Notes under the pieces: generated by a model
Told to the model about the DNA's origin: nothing
The model's database searches: none
Seen by the model: the letters and a program-made list of their open reading frames with translations, nothing else
Assembly (NCBI GenBank): GCA_965199685.1
Contig: OZ241323.1
Location: 2,232,001-2,296,000, forward strand
Direction of reading: 5' to 3'
Length of the DNA stretch: 64,000 nucleotides
Origin: SP5GCR1 sp965199685
Lineage (GTDB): Bacteria; Pseudomonadota; Gammaproteobacteria; Poriferisulfidales; Oxydemutatoraceae
Program-made: the position numbers and the translations under genes
Part shown: piece after piece, positions 7,381 to 15,432 of the stretch
Position numbering within the stretch: position 1 is the stretch's first letter
Layout of the letters: each line of letters starts with the position of its first letter

Positions 7381-8890
7381 CAGCTGATGGTTCGCTGGCA
7401 TCGGGTTCTAGGATGATGGCGTTGCTCACCAGTTGGTGGATGCACACGACTTGATCCAGTGTCAGTCCGTAGTATGGGAAGACTTTGGTAAATTGGCTTT
7501 TGCAGATTGCACAGATTGCTGCCATGTGTGTAACGCCGTAGTTATCAATTACTTCTTGTAGTGCTTCCATGCGAGGCAATGCGCCTTTCACTCGTAGTTC
7601 TATCAGGTCGTCGGTCAGCAAGCCACCGCCACCGCCGCAACAATAGGTGCCTTCTTTGATCGCATCTGATGACATGTCGTGGAAATTGTTGCAACAGGCT
7701 TTGATAATCTCGCGAGGTATGATGAATTGTCCGCCCGGCATGTCTCCCATTCGTGAGGCACGGGCGATATTGCACGAGTCGTGAAAGGTCAGCACCATAT
7801 CGTCGTTTTGCGAGGGGTCTAGGTTGAGTTTGTTTTTCTGGATGAGGTCGTGGGTGACCTCGCAGATGTGTTGCGGCACCGGATAATCGGGGTCTAGGAA
7901 GTCAAAGGGACCTGCCAATGTATTGAGGAAGCTGTAGGCGACGCGCCAAGCGTGTCCACATTCACCAAATATGATGCGCCGCACACCAAGTTTTTGTGCC
8001 GCTTCGCGTATTCTCAATGCGAGTTTTTGCATGTTCTCGTAGTTGCCGATGAACATGCCAAAGTTGGCTGCTTCGCTAGCGTGTGAACTCAAAGTCCAGG
8101 ATATGCCTGCTTGATGAAATACTTTTGCATAGCCGATCAAGCCGTCAACGTGGGGTTCGGCAAAAAAGTCCGCCGAGGGGGTCACCAGCAACACGTCAGC
8201 ACCTGCTTCGTCAAGCGGGAAGCGCACCGTTGCACCAGTGTCTTCAAAGACTTCTTCCTCCAATCCTTCCAATGTGTCCGCCAATGCTGGTTCGGGCAAG
8301 CCTAGGTTGTTGCCTATAACATGGACTTTGCCGATGATTTCGTTGCAGTATTTCTGACCTTTGCCGATGTGATCCATAATCTCGCGTGCGGCCATAGAAA
8401 TCTCTGCAGTATCTATGCCGTAAGGGCAATAAACTGAGCAGCGTCGGCATTGCGAGCATTGGTGGAAGTAGCTATACCAATCGTCCAGCACTTCCTTGCT
8501 CATGTCTTCGGCACCGACCAGCCACGGGAAATACTTGCCTGAGAAAGTGTAATAGCGGCGATAGACTTTGCGGAATAAATCCTGCCGCGCAACCGGCATA
8601 TTCTTGGGGTCAGTGGTGCCTAGATAATAATGGCACTTGTCGGTGCAAGCACCGCACTTGACGCATGCGTCTAAGAAGACTTGCAACGAGCGGTATTTTC
8701 CGACCAACTCGCCCATTTTATCAACCGCAACCTGCTCCCAGTTATCGACCAATTCACCGGGAAAGCCCAGCGGTTTTTGGAAATCAGGTTTGGCGACAAA
8801 GGGCTGGCTGTGCTTCATCGCATCCTCTTGCAGTTTAGGGATTGCTCGGTCTTCTCTATATTTGGGAGTTTTGAAGTCTGCTGCTGCCAT
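7340..8890 (-). CDS. dsrK: DsrK, iron-sulfur subunit of the DsrMKJOP membrane complex
   Basis: 516-residue HdrD-like iron-sulfur protein. Two ferredoxin-type 4Fe-4S sites are visible (C76/C79/C82/C86 and C145/C148/C151/C155). Two CCG-type cysteine clusters follow (FGECGHAW near 310 and CCGGGGG near 420), which in this family bind a special 4Fe-4S centre used in DsrC trisulfide/disulfide chemistry. With DsrM it passes electrons between the DsrC cycle and the quinone pool. It follows dsrM by seven bases. The last eight residues (SPPVESGA) and the stop codon lie in the interspersed repeat, so the C terminus is repeat-derived. The canonical downstream genes dsrL, dsrJ, dsrO, dsrP are absent from this locus. 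Confidence 0.93.
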   Translation of the reverse strand: MAAADFKTPKYREDRAIPKLQEDAMKHSQPFVAKPDFQKPLGFPGELVDNWEQVAVDKMGELVGKYRSLQVFLDACVKCGACTDKCHYYLGTTDPKNMPVARQDLFRKVYRRYYTFSGKYFPWLVGAEDMSKEVLDDWYSYFHQCSQCRRCSVYCPYGIDTAEISMAAREIMDHIGKGQKYCNEIIGKVHVIGNNLGLPEPALADTLEGLEEEVFEDTGATVRFPLDEAGADVLLVTPSADFFAEPHVDGLIGYAKVFHQAGISWTLSSHASEAANFGMFIGNYENMQKLALRIREAAQKLGVRRIIFGECGHAWRVAYSFLNTLAGPFDFLDPDYPVPQHICEVTHDLIQKNKLNLDPSQNDDMVLTFHDSCNIARASRMGDMPGGQFIIPREIIKACCNNFHDMSSDAIKEGTYCCGGGGGLLTDDLIELRVKGALPRMEALQEVIDNYGVTHMAAICAICKSQFTKVFPYYGLTLDQVVCIHQLVSNAIILEPDASEPSAVEAEHSPPVESGA

Positions 8891-8897
8891 GATTCTC

Positions 8898-9641
8898 TTA
8901 GTTCTTTTGTTGTTCCAGTTTTAATGCCCATGCGGCGATGTGTCGTTGTTCGCGCGGATTGTCTACTTGGTTGCGTGTTGGGCTGAAGTATAAACCTGGG
9001 GCGTGTAGCAGTTTGCTAAACGGAAATATAATCATTAGCAGGGCGACGAGTGCAAGGTGCACCACCATCAGCAAATCCGACGGCAACGGTTGCGGGTCAA
9101 GGCGCATCAGCCCCAAGAAGAATATCTTCATTGTCACGATATCCACCGGGTAAAAGAATGTCATCAAAACGCCAGTCACGCCGATTGCCAGTAGCAAGAG
9201 TAGCATCAGGTGATCGGACGGCGATGAAATATAGCGTACGCGGTCAACAACGATACGCCGCAACAATAGCCCCATCAATCCTACAATCATCATAAAAGAC
9301 GCATACTTGCCGAAGGGCTGCAACCAATTAACCCAAAACCAAACGGGTTCGGTGAAATACCGCAAATGGCGTAGCAAAACCAAAAGCAAACCAAAGTGGA
9401 ATAACCAGCCGAACAACCAAATCCACTTGTTGGACTTGAACAGACTCTCAAAGAAAACGGTTTCTTTGAACAAACGATAAACGACTCCGCCTTGGGTAGT
9501 GGGTGCCGGTGTCGTCGGTATCTTGAGCGGTGCAGGAACTTTTTGGTACAGCCAGATCTTATAAGCCAGTCCGCCTACCAACACTGCGGTTGCAGTGTAA
9601 AAGAGCACGGCATAGGCGATGCTGAGTGCGTTCATAGGCAC
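8898..9641 (-). CDS. dsrM: DsrM, cytochrome b subunit of the DsrMKJOP complex
   Basis: 247-residue membrane protein with five to six hydrophobic helices and a NarI-like haem b layout (HFGLLLVLLRHLRYF and MVVHLALVALLMIIFPFSKLLH supply candidate haem histidines). DsrM is the quinone-reactive partner of DsrK. The open frame begins with GTG at 9641; an ATG two codons later (9635) gives MNALSIAYAVLF and is an equally plausible start. It lies between dsrC and dsrK in the usual dsr order. The C-terminal KLLHAPGLYFSPTRNQVDNPRE is typical of the family. Confidence 0.9.
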   Translation of the reverse strand: MPMNALSIAYAVLFYTATAVLVGGLAYKIWLYQKVPAPLKIPTTPAPTTQGGVVYRLFKETVFFESLFKSNKWIWLFGWLFHFGLLLVLLRHLRYFTEPVWFWVNWLQPFGKYASFMMIVGLMGLLLRRIVVDRVRYISSPSDHLMLLLLLAIGVTGVLMTFFYPVDIVTMKIFFLGLMRLDPQPLPSDLLMVVHLALVALLMIIFPFSKLLHAPGLYFSPTRNQVDNPREQRHIAAWALKLEQQKN

Positions 9642-9688
9642 CGCCGCTCAAACTTGGGCTGTTTCAATTCGGCTTAACTGTAATGTCG

Positions 9689-10021
9689 TCAGACACAACC
9701 GGTGGGCTTAGGCAAGCCGGCGTATTTGCACGCTTGCTTAGCGGGACCATAAGGGAACAGCTCATACAGATACTTGCTATTACCTTTGTCCTTGCCTAAT
9801 TTCTTCCCGATTGCTTTAGTCAAGACTCGAACCGCCGGAGCAATCTGATATTCTTCGTAGTACTCACGAAGAAAATTGATGACTTCCCAATGATTATTCG
9901 ATAACTCGGCACCGTCAGCGTGTGCCATTGCTTCGGCAAGCTCAGGCTTCCAGTCGTTCAAGTTGGCAAGATAACCTTCTTCGTCGGTCTCGTATGTTTT
10001 ACCATCAATATCTAAAGGCAT
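9689..10021 (-). CDS. dsrC: DsrC sulfur carrier protein
   Basis: 110-residue cytoplasmic sulfur carrier of the DsrC/TusE family. The C-terminal arm ends ACKYAGLPKPTGCV, with both redox cysteines of true DsrC (the penultimate one and the one ten residues before). This distinguishes it from TusE-type proteins with a single cysteine. DsrC accepts sulfur from DsrEFH and presents it to rDsrAB as persulfide/trisulfide. The start MPLDIDGKTYETDEEGYLANLNDW is canonical, with an AGGAGAT-like ribosome site upstream. It sits between dsrH and dsrM. Confidence 0.95.
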   Translation of the reverse strand: MPLDIDGKTYETDEEGYLANLNDWKPELAEAMAHADGAELSNNHWEVINFLREYYEEYQIAPAVRVLTKAIGKKLGKDKGNSKYLYELFPYGPAKQACKYAGLPKPTGCV

Positions 10022-10045
10022 GTTTCTATCTCCTATTTAATACAT

Positions 10046-10351
10046 CTATAACCATGATTGGACATTATCGTGATCTGCAACCAGATCAACAAAATCTTCA
10101 TAGCCGATTAATTGTACACCCTCTAGCACTTGTTTGTCAGAAAAACCGCGTGCTTTAAGGTCGGGATTCAGCGCATAAATTGCTAGGTTTCGCTGCATCG
10201 CCTGCGTAATCGTGTCAGCAAAACGACCGCCAGCCGTTGCGCAAACCACGCCATCTTCTATCAGCAACAGCGAACTGCCGTCTTGTGCGGTGTCCAAACA
10301 CGACGACAGGGCATTGCGCTCAAAAGGCGATTTGTTGACTATATGGAGCAT
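10046..10351 (-). CDS. dsrH: DsrH sulfur-relay subunit
   Basis: 101-residue TusB/DsrH-family protein, third subunit of the DsrE2F2H2 sulfurtransferase. I chose the ATG at 10351 (MLHIVNKSPFERNALSSCL), which fits the family N terminus; a TTG at 10372 overlapping the dsrF stop would add seven residues. Conserved features are SLLLIEDGVVCAT and the C-terminal DHDNVQSWL. It is tightly packed behind dsrF. DsrH is diagnostic for the oxidative type of Dsr pathway. Confidence 0.9.
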   Translation of the reverse strand: MLHIVNKSPFERNALSSCLDTAQDGSSLLLIEDGVVCATAGGRFADTITQAMQRNLAIYALNPDLKARGFSDKQVLEGVQLIGYEDFVDLVADHDNVQSWL

Positions 10352-10368
10352 AGACACGACGATATCTC

Positions 10369-10791
10369 TCAAAAACTTAAGATGACATCTTGCTCTGCCA
10401 TAAGCTCGGCTAACTGCTTGCGATCCACAAAGTGCATTGCGCTTTTTTCTTCCCAGTCGTCGTCCTCATCCTCGTAGACCAAATCCTGCAAGTCGGCGGC
10501 GGACAAACCACGCTCGGCTAACGATTCGGTATCCACATAAACGGTTTTGATGTCGTAGTCGCCTAACGCGCTATAGGTGGGTGAGAAGTTTTTCATTTCT
10601 ATATCGTCGGTGTCTTGAGATTTCATCAGCTGATAGACACCGTCGTCCATGAACACTAGGCTGACTTGCTGGTCAAACGCTGCAGCAATCAACACAACCT
10701 CCAGGGACTCCAGCGCATAAATCGTGCCGTATGGAGCTTTGCGGTTGACGTACATAAACTTTTTAACGGCACCTTCGGAGGCATCACTCAT
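10369..10791 (-). CDS. dsrF: DsrF sulfur-relay subunit
   Basis: 140-residue TusC/DsrF-family protein. The start KKFMYVNRKAPYGTIYALESLEVVLIAAAFDQQVSLVFMDDGVYQL is characteristic, with the APYGT and FMDDGVYQL signatures. It forms the DsrEFH heterohexamer that receives sulfane sulfur and hands it to DsrC. It is longer than typical TusC (about 120), the extra residues lying in an acidic C-terminal stretch (VYEDEDDDWEEKS). It lies eleven bases after dsrE. Confidence 0.9.
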   Translation of the reverse strand: MSDASEGAVKKFMYVNRKAPYGTIYALESLEVVLIAAAFDQQVSLVFMDDGVYQLMKSQDTDDIEMKNFSPTYSALGDYDIKTVYVDTESLAERGLSAADLQDLVYEDEDDDWEEKSAMHFVDRKQLAELMAEQDVILSF

Positions 10792-10801
10792 TACTTGTTC
10801 C

Positions 10802-11194
10802 TCAGTCTCCGAAAGTGATCAGGCGATCTGACTGTATCCCTGCTTCAATCAACTGACCCAAGCCTGAGATGCGAAAGCCTGGGGCGATATTATCGGTATC
10901 TTTGCCGCCACGTTTTGCTTCGCCTTCGTCAAGCACGCCGCGCCGCTGCGCCGCTGCTACGCAGACTACTAAATCCAGCTGGTGTTGTTCTGCCAATTCT
11001 GACCATCGTTGCGATATGTTGCGGTCGTCTTGCGGCGGCACTGATAGGCGGGTGCCGTTATAAACCCCGTCGTGATAAAAGAACACCCGATAAATCTCGT
11101 GTCCTTTATCGAGCGCGGCTTTAGTGAACTGGTATGCGGTGTCCGACGCTTGATGCGTATAAGGACCTTCGTTTATTAGTACGGAAAACTTCAT
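10802..11194 (-). CDS. dsrE: DsrE sulfur-relay subunit
   Basis: 130-residue TusD/DsrE-family sulfurtransferase. I use the ATG at 11194 (MKFSVLINEGPYTHQASDTAYQF), the canonical start; a longer frame to 11215 adds only non-conserved residues. The active cysteine is seen in LDLVVCVAAAQRRGV, as expected for persulfide-carrying DsrE. A C-terminal GLGQLIEAGIQSDRLITFGD is typical. It follows dsrB closely. Together with DsrF and DsrH this shows the pathway runs in the oxidative direction. Confidence 0.93.
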   Translation of the reverse strand: MKFSVLINEGPYTHQASDTAYQFTKAALDKGHEIYRVFFYHDGVYNGTRLSVPPQDDRNISQRWSELAEQHQLDLVVCVAAAQRRGVLDEGEAKRGGKDTDNIAPGFRISGLGQLIEAGIQSDRLITFGD

Positions 11195-11217
11195 GGCAGT
11201 GCACAAACACCGCAAGA

Positions 11218-12291
11218 CTAAAAGCGGATATGCGTTGAGGCATTCAGACTTCTGCGGGCACCTAACCAGTTATCAATATGAAACTTCGTGAACGGCAATT
11301 CGGTTAGCTCAAAGAAGCGCGGCCAACCAATGCGTTCCACCCAGTCGCTAATTCTTTCCCAATCCTTAGCGTCCTGTTTATAGGTTTTCAAAATCTTTTT
11401 CACCACCGCAGTCGCCTCAGGCCAGCGCGGCGGATTATTGGGTATTCCTGCCGCAACCAATTTCTGGAAAGACGGCTTGCCACGAGCATTAGAGTGATTG
11501 CCGCCCACCCATATTGCAAGTTTGGTATGCTCAGGGTCGTTGATTTGCATTGGTGGGCAAGGCGGATAACACGCACCGCAACAGATACACTTTTTCTCGT
11601 CAACTTCAAGCGAGGGTTTGCCGTTGACCATCGCCGGGCGTATTGCCGCAACCGGACAACGCGCCACCACCGACGGGCGTTCACAAACATTGGAGACCAA
11701 GTCGTGGTTTATCTTAGGCGGCTTGGTATGCTGAACATTGATTGCGATGTCGCCTTGACCGCCGCAATTAATTTGGCAACACGAAGTGGTGATGTGTACG
11801 CGGTTCGGCATGTTCCAATTCTTAAACTCTTCTATCAGTTCATCCATCATTGCCTTGACCACACCAGAGGCATCGGTGCCGGGAATGTCACAGTGCAACC
11901 AGCCTTGGGTATGCGAAATCATTGCCACTGAGTTCTTGGTTCCACCGACGACAAAGCCAGCTTCTTCAAGTGCGTCAATTAGAGGCACGACTCTCTTCTC
12001 GTCGTCCAGCATGTACTCTATGTTGCTACGGATCGTGAAACGCACATAGCCATCGGCATATTTATCGCCGATGTCGCATAGCTTGCGTAGCGTGAACACA
12101 TCCAAAATGCGCTGGGTGCCAGCTCGCACCGTCCAAATCGCTTCGCCTTCGTGGGATACATGTTTTAGGACACCAGGACGCGGATCGTCGTGATACGCCC
12201 AGTTGCCGTAATTCTTGCGCATCACCGGATGCATATATTGAAAGCCGTCGGGACAACCCGACTCAATCGGAGAACGATGCTGTTGTGCCAT
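11218..12291 (-). CDS. dsrB: Reverse-type dissimilatory sulfite reductase beta subunit DsrB
   Basis: 357-residue beta subunit of rDsr. The ATG at 12291 (MAQQHRSPIESGCPDGFQYMHP) is preceded by GGAATAAG and gives the family length; a longer frame to 12372 overlapping dsrA is not supported. It has the sirohaem/4Fe-4S motif TSCCQINCGGQGDIAI with VCERPSVVARCPVAAI, and a ferredoxin insert KKCICCGACYPPCPPM. The alpha2-beta2 enzyme oxidises DsrC-bound sulfur to sulfite in the cytoplasm. It lies 28 bases after dsrA. Confidence 0.95.
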   Translation of the reverse strand: MAQQHRSPIESGCPDGFQYMHPVMRKNYGNWAYHDDPRPGVLKHVSHEGEAIWTVRAGTQRILDVFTLRKLCDIGDKYADGYVRFTIRSNIEYMLDDEKRVVPLIDALEEAGFVVGGTKNSVAMISHTQGWLHCDIPGTDASGVVKAMMDELIEEFKNWNMPNRVHITTSCCQINCGGQGDIAINVQHTKPPKINHDLVSNVCERPSVVARCPVAAIRPAMVNGKPSLEVDEKKCICCGACYPPCPPMQINDPEHTKLAIWVGGNHSNARGKPSFQKLVAAGIPNNPPRWPEATAVVKKILKTYKQDAKDWERISDWVERIGWPRFFELTELPFTKFHIDNWLGARRSLNASTHIRF

Positions 12292-12319
12292 TCTTATTCC
12301 TCTATGTTGTGTATTGATC

Positions 12320-13600
12320 TTAGGCAGTTGCTGCCTGTTTTTCTTCGGACTCTTTCGCCGCTTTGTTCTCAAACCATTTCTTGGCTTCCTGCTCCCATTC
12401 GTCCATGCGAATATAGGAACTCGTGCGCGGGTCGCTCACCATGTTGGGGTCAACCTCCACGCCAATGCCGTCTAGGAAATTGATTAAGCCGATACGCTCT
12501 ATCATCTCGCCGCAGCGCTCGTGTTCAAGACCATTTTCAGCCCAAAAGTCTATGGTTTCTTCGGCAATCTCAACCAAGCGTTCGTAATCTTCTTCGCTTT
12601 CCAGCTTCATAAAAGGCACGATAACTGTGCCCATCAAGTCACCAATTTTCAGCGTGCGCTTGCCGCCGATTAAAATGGAGATACCTTTGTCGTCGCCCGG
12701 AGATAGGGCTTTGGGCATCACGTTTAAGCAGTGCATACAGCGGACGCAGTTGCGGTTGTCCACATCCAAAGTGTCGTCGTCTTTCAACGAAAGTGCTTTG
12801 GTCGGACAACGTGAAATCACATTGTCAACGATATATTGACGACCTTTCTTGGCAACATATTCCTTGACTTCGTTTTGATCTACCTTCATGTCGTCGCGCC
12901 ATGTGCCTATGATTGCAAAGTCGGCACGTTCTATGGAATTCATGCAGTCGTTAGGACAGCCCGAAACCTTGAACTTGAACTTGTAAGGTAGCGACGGACG
13001 ATGCACATCGTCGGTGAAGTTGTTGAGTAGGGTGCGGTGTATACGCATCTCGTCTACGTTGGATTGCTCGCAACGCGCAGCACCTACGCAAGATTGCCCA
13101 GTGCGCACACAAGGACCGGCACCGCCTAAGTCCCAGCCATATTCGTTGATGTCGTCAAAAAAGTGCTGTGTGTTTTCAGTGCTGGCACCTATAAACATAA
13201 TGTTGCCGGTCTGACCATGAAAAGTAACCAAGCCGGAACCCCATTTCTCCCAACTGCTTGCGAGCTTGCGGAGCATGTCGGTGGTGTAATAATTGCCCGA
13301 CGGTGGCTGCACTCTTAAGGTATGAAACTCCTTAGATGCAGGGAACGCTGCACCGACTTCCGAAAAGCGCGGGATAATACCGCTACCATAACCGAAGACA
13401 CTCACCGTGCCACCTTTCCAATAACCCTTGCGGGTTTCGTATGAATGTTCAAGCTGACCCAACAAGTCGTTTGCTACACCACTTACGCGGTCATCCTCGT
13501 GTTGATCTCTAAGCCGTTTGATACCAGAAATAAAACTAGGCCAAGGCCCTTTTTCCAGTTCATCCAACATTGGTGTGTCATGGGGTTGTTTTGTTGGCAT
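12320..13600 (-). CDS. dsrA: Reverse-type dissimilatory sulfite reductase alpha subunit DsrA
   Basis: 426-residue alpha subunit, first gene of the cluster. The catalytic sirohaem-4Fe-4S cysteines are visible in CVRTGQSCVGAARCEQS and in FKVSGCPNDCMNS. An inserted ferredoxin domain has RNCVRCMHCLNVMPKAL. A strong ribosome site (GGAGGTAAAAGGAT) lies directly upstream of the ATG. The neighbours dsrEFH mark the enzyme as the oxidative (reverse) form. The promoter should lie in 13601-13740. Confidence 0.95.
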   Translation of the reverse strand: MPTKQPHDTPMLDELEKGPWPSFISGIKRLRDQHEDDRVSGVANDLLGQLEHSYETRKGYWKGGTVSVFGYGSGIIPRFSEVGAAFPASKEFHTLRVQPPSGNYYTTDMLRKLASSWEKWGSGLVTFHGQTGNIMFIGASTENTQHFFDDINEYGWDLGGAGPCVRTGQSCVGAARCEQSNVDEMRIHRTLLNNFTDDVHRPSLPYKFKFKVSGCPNDCMNSIERADFAIIGTWRDDMKVDQNEVKEYVAKKGRQYIVDNVISRCPTKALSLKDDDTLDVDNRNCVRCMHCLNVMPKALSPGDDKGISILIGGKRTLKIGDLMGTVIVPFMKLESEEDYERLVEIAEETIDFWAENGLEHERCGEMIERIGLINFLDGIGVEVDPNMVSDPRTSSYIRMDEWEQEAKKWFENKAAKESEEKQAATA

Positions 13601-13853
13601 ATCCTTTTACCTCCACTATTTTCTGAAAATTACTAATCTATAAATAAAAAAAATAAAACGTTCTATGGTTCTATATGTCTTTTGCAACTGATTAAAACGT
13701 TTATTAGGACATGCTAATATAGCATAGCTTTGCCACATATCAAAATTGGTAGCAGGCGCAATAGAACCGCCGATTGAACCAGTAGGTCAATCGGCGGTTC
13801 TATCTGACGGGGTGGTATTCCCCTCCTGTGGAGAGCGGAGCATGACGAGATGG
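13601..13853. repeat. dsr upstream region and 17-bp hairpin repeat
   Basis: The first part (13601-13740) is AT-rich and must hold the dsrA promoter; a short palindrome TGCTA-ATA-TAGCA lies near 13711-13724 and could be an operator, by appearance only. From 13761 a perfect 17-bp inverted repeat (13761-13777 with 13787-13803, loop ACCAGTAGG-like) is a member of the CAGTAG-loop hairpin family. It is followed at 13809-13853 by a copy of the double-hairpin module, which abuts the stop codon of the next gene. Confidence 0.65.
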
Positions 13854-14138
13854 TTATCTGTGCTTATTCTTAAAACGATCAATAAGATCCAAAATTTCAT
13901 TTAGAAGTTTGACCACAATCCACCCTGCTGCCCCATAAGTAATAATCGTACCCAAGATAGAATCAATCAAACTGCCGGTGGCAGAAGCCAATTCTGATAA
14001 GAACATACCAAATACTCCTACAATGATGACTGCTAGAAATTCAAAAAGACTAGCAACATTCTTATTTGTCGTTTTTTTCTGTGCGTCAACAGAAAAAAGC
14101 TGATTCTCTACTCCTAAAGGTTCTTTCATCTCTCTCAT
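13854..14138 (-). CDS. Small membrane protein of unknown function
   Basis: 94-residue protein that I do not recognise. It has a polar N terminus (about 30 residues), two hydrophobic segments (about 31-50, LFEFLAVIIVGVFGMFLSEL, and 57-80, SILGTIITYGAAGWIVVKLL) and a basic tail (DRFKNKHR). GGAG lies about 13 bases before the ATG. Its stop codon is created at the border with the repeat downstream. No neighbour suggests a role. Composition and ribosome site make it a likely real gene. Confidence 0.5.
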   Translation of the reverse strand: MREMKEPLGVENQLFSVDAQKKTTNKNVASLFEFLAVIIVGVFGMFLSELASATGSLIDSILGTIITYGAAGWIVVKLLNEILDLIDRFKNKHR

Positions 14139-14348
14139 CTATCATTATTTCTCCATATTGAGAATAGCGATAGCATCTCTTTATAATCTCCTATAAGTTA
14201 CAGTCCTTCTCAGACATTGCTACGTTACCGCGTGAAATTATAGCATAGGTTTCAGTGCCGTAGATTCCTCAAACAATATGACAATGGATACTTTTAGGGT
14301 GCAGAACCTCAATCGGATAAAATAGTTTGCACTTAGTAAATCAAGCAA

Positions 14349-15167
14349 ATGCAACAACGGTTAGAACTTAAATTACAACGAGGCGCGGCGAGTGCCGAGC
14401 AATTAATGGTTGAAATCCATGATCCGAGTGATCTAAGTAATTCGGAGCGTCGTCAGATTTTGGATAACTGTAAATTGTATAACCTCAGTTTTTATCGTAG
14501 CGCACAGCCTGTATCGGATAGTGCTAGCTTCAAGGCGTTGGCAGCGCAACTGGGTCTGCAAAACCTATGCGATAATCCAATGGCGGATGCGCATAAGATC
14601 AGTCATATAACGGCTAGCCCGAATAGCCGCTATATCCCGTATACCAAGCGTGCGCTTTCATGGCATACCGATGGTTATTACAACGCCGATGCCGATATCA
14701 TCAGAGCATTTATGATGCATTGTGTTCAACCGGCACCTGAAGGTGGGGTGAACGAGTATTTGGATCACGAAGTAGTTTATATTCTGCTCTATCAGGAGAA
14801 CGAAAATTATGTAGAAGCGTTAAGACACCCGCACGCATTCACAATACCTGCCAACGAGGGTGAACGCGATGCGCGAAGCTCACCAGTATTCAGGGAAGAC
14901 CCTATCACAAACAGACTGCTCATGCATTACACCGAACGCTCGCAACACATAAAATGGCATCCGTCGTGTGAAGAAGCACTGGACTGTTTGCGCAAATTAT
15001 TACGCACAAGCCGCTACAAGATTTCTTATAAACTGGCCGCCGGTGAAGGCGTGATTTGCAACAATGTGCTACATAATCGCAATGCCTTTGAAGACCCTGA
15101 TGCATTTGCCAAACGATTGCTCTATAGGGCGCGCGCTCGGGATCGGGTGGGGAGTTGTGAAACCTAA
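14349..15167 (+). CDS. TauD/TfdA-family Fe(II)/2-oxoglutarate dioxygenase-like protein
   Basis: 272-residue protein with the facial triad of non-haem iron dioxygenases. ALSWHTDGYY provides the HxD pair (about residue 107), NNVLHNRNAF the distal histidine (about 240), and RLLYRARARDR the conserved arginine that would bind the 2-oxoglutarate carboxylate. The closest named relatives by motif are gamma-butyrobetaine hydroxylase/TauD proteins, but the substrate cannot be inferred. It stands alone downstream of a divergent small gene, without a clear ribosome site before the ATG. Confidence 0.72.
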   Translation: MQQRLELKLQRGAASAEQLMVEIHDPSDLSNSERRQILDNCKLYNLSFYRSAQPVSDSASFKALAAQLGLQNLCDNPMADAHKISHITASPNSRYIPYTKRALSWHTDGYYNADADIIRAFMMHCVQPAPEGGVNEYLDHEVVYILLYQENENYVEALRHPHAFTIPANEGERDARSSPVFREDPITNRLLMHYTERSQHIKWHPSCEEALDCLRKLLRTSRYKISYKLAAGEGVICNNVLHNRNAFEDPDAFAKRLLYRARARDRVGSCET

Positions 15168-15198
15168 GTGCTGGTTATTGCATAAATAAAATAGATAA

Positions 15199-15262
15199 AT
15201 GGAGCTGTTGAAAAATAGAACCATCAATTGAGCCAGTAGGTCAATAAGCGATTCTATTTTTA
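15199..15262. repeat. Decayed CAGTAG-loop hairpin repeat
   Basis: Begins GGAGCTGTTGAAAAA, a variant of the terminal module, and continues into ATAGAACCATCAATTGA...TCAATAAGCGATTCTAT. The outer and inner stem bases pair but the middle does not, so this copy looks eroded. It lies directly upstream of the SRP RNA promoter. Confidence 0.6.
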
Positions 15263-15264
15263 CA

Positions 15265-15295
15265 ATGACGTGAATAATGCCAGATAAGGTATAAT
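15265..15295 (+). promoter_or_regulatory. Probable promoter of the SRP RNA/dnaX unit
   Basis: A perfect TATAAT (15290-15295) lies about seven bases before the predicted 5' end of the SRP RNA. The -35 is weak: ATGACG at 15265-15270 with a long 19-base spacer. The position relative to the RNA start makes the -10 call fairly good. Confidence 0.6.
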
Positions 15296-15302
15296 ATTCT
15301 AG

Positions 15303-15409
15303 TCTTTCGCGACGGCTCCTTCGCGGCAGTTTGTTGTGAACCCCGCCAGGTTCGGAAGGAAGCAACGGTAGCAATGGGACTGGGTGCCGAAGATTGGCGG
15401 TCGCGGGAG
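15303..15409 (+). ncRNA. ffs: Signal recognition particle 4.5S RNA
   Basis: The conserved apical domain of bacterial SRP RNA is plain: CCAGGTTCGGAAGGAAGCA with the GGAA tetraloop and the asymmetric internal loop. It lies inside a long helix closed by TCGCGAC (15307-15313) and GTCGCG (15400-15405). Length (about 105 bases) fits the small bacterial type. Ends are inferred from the promoter position and the closing stem. It binds Ffh to target nascent membrane proteins. No terminator separates it from dnaX. Confidence 0.92.
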
Positions 15410-15432
15410 GCACTTCTATCATCATCAAACAA

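Noticed and set aside
12292..12372. N-terminal extension of dsrB into dsrA
   Set aside because: Basic, unconserved residues; the ATG at 12291 has a ribosome site and gives the normal length.
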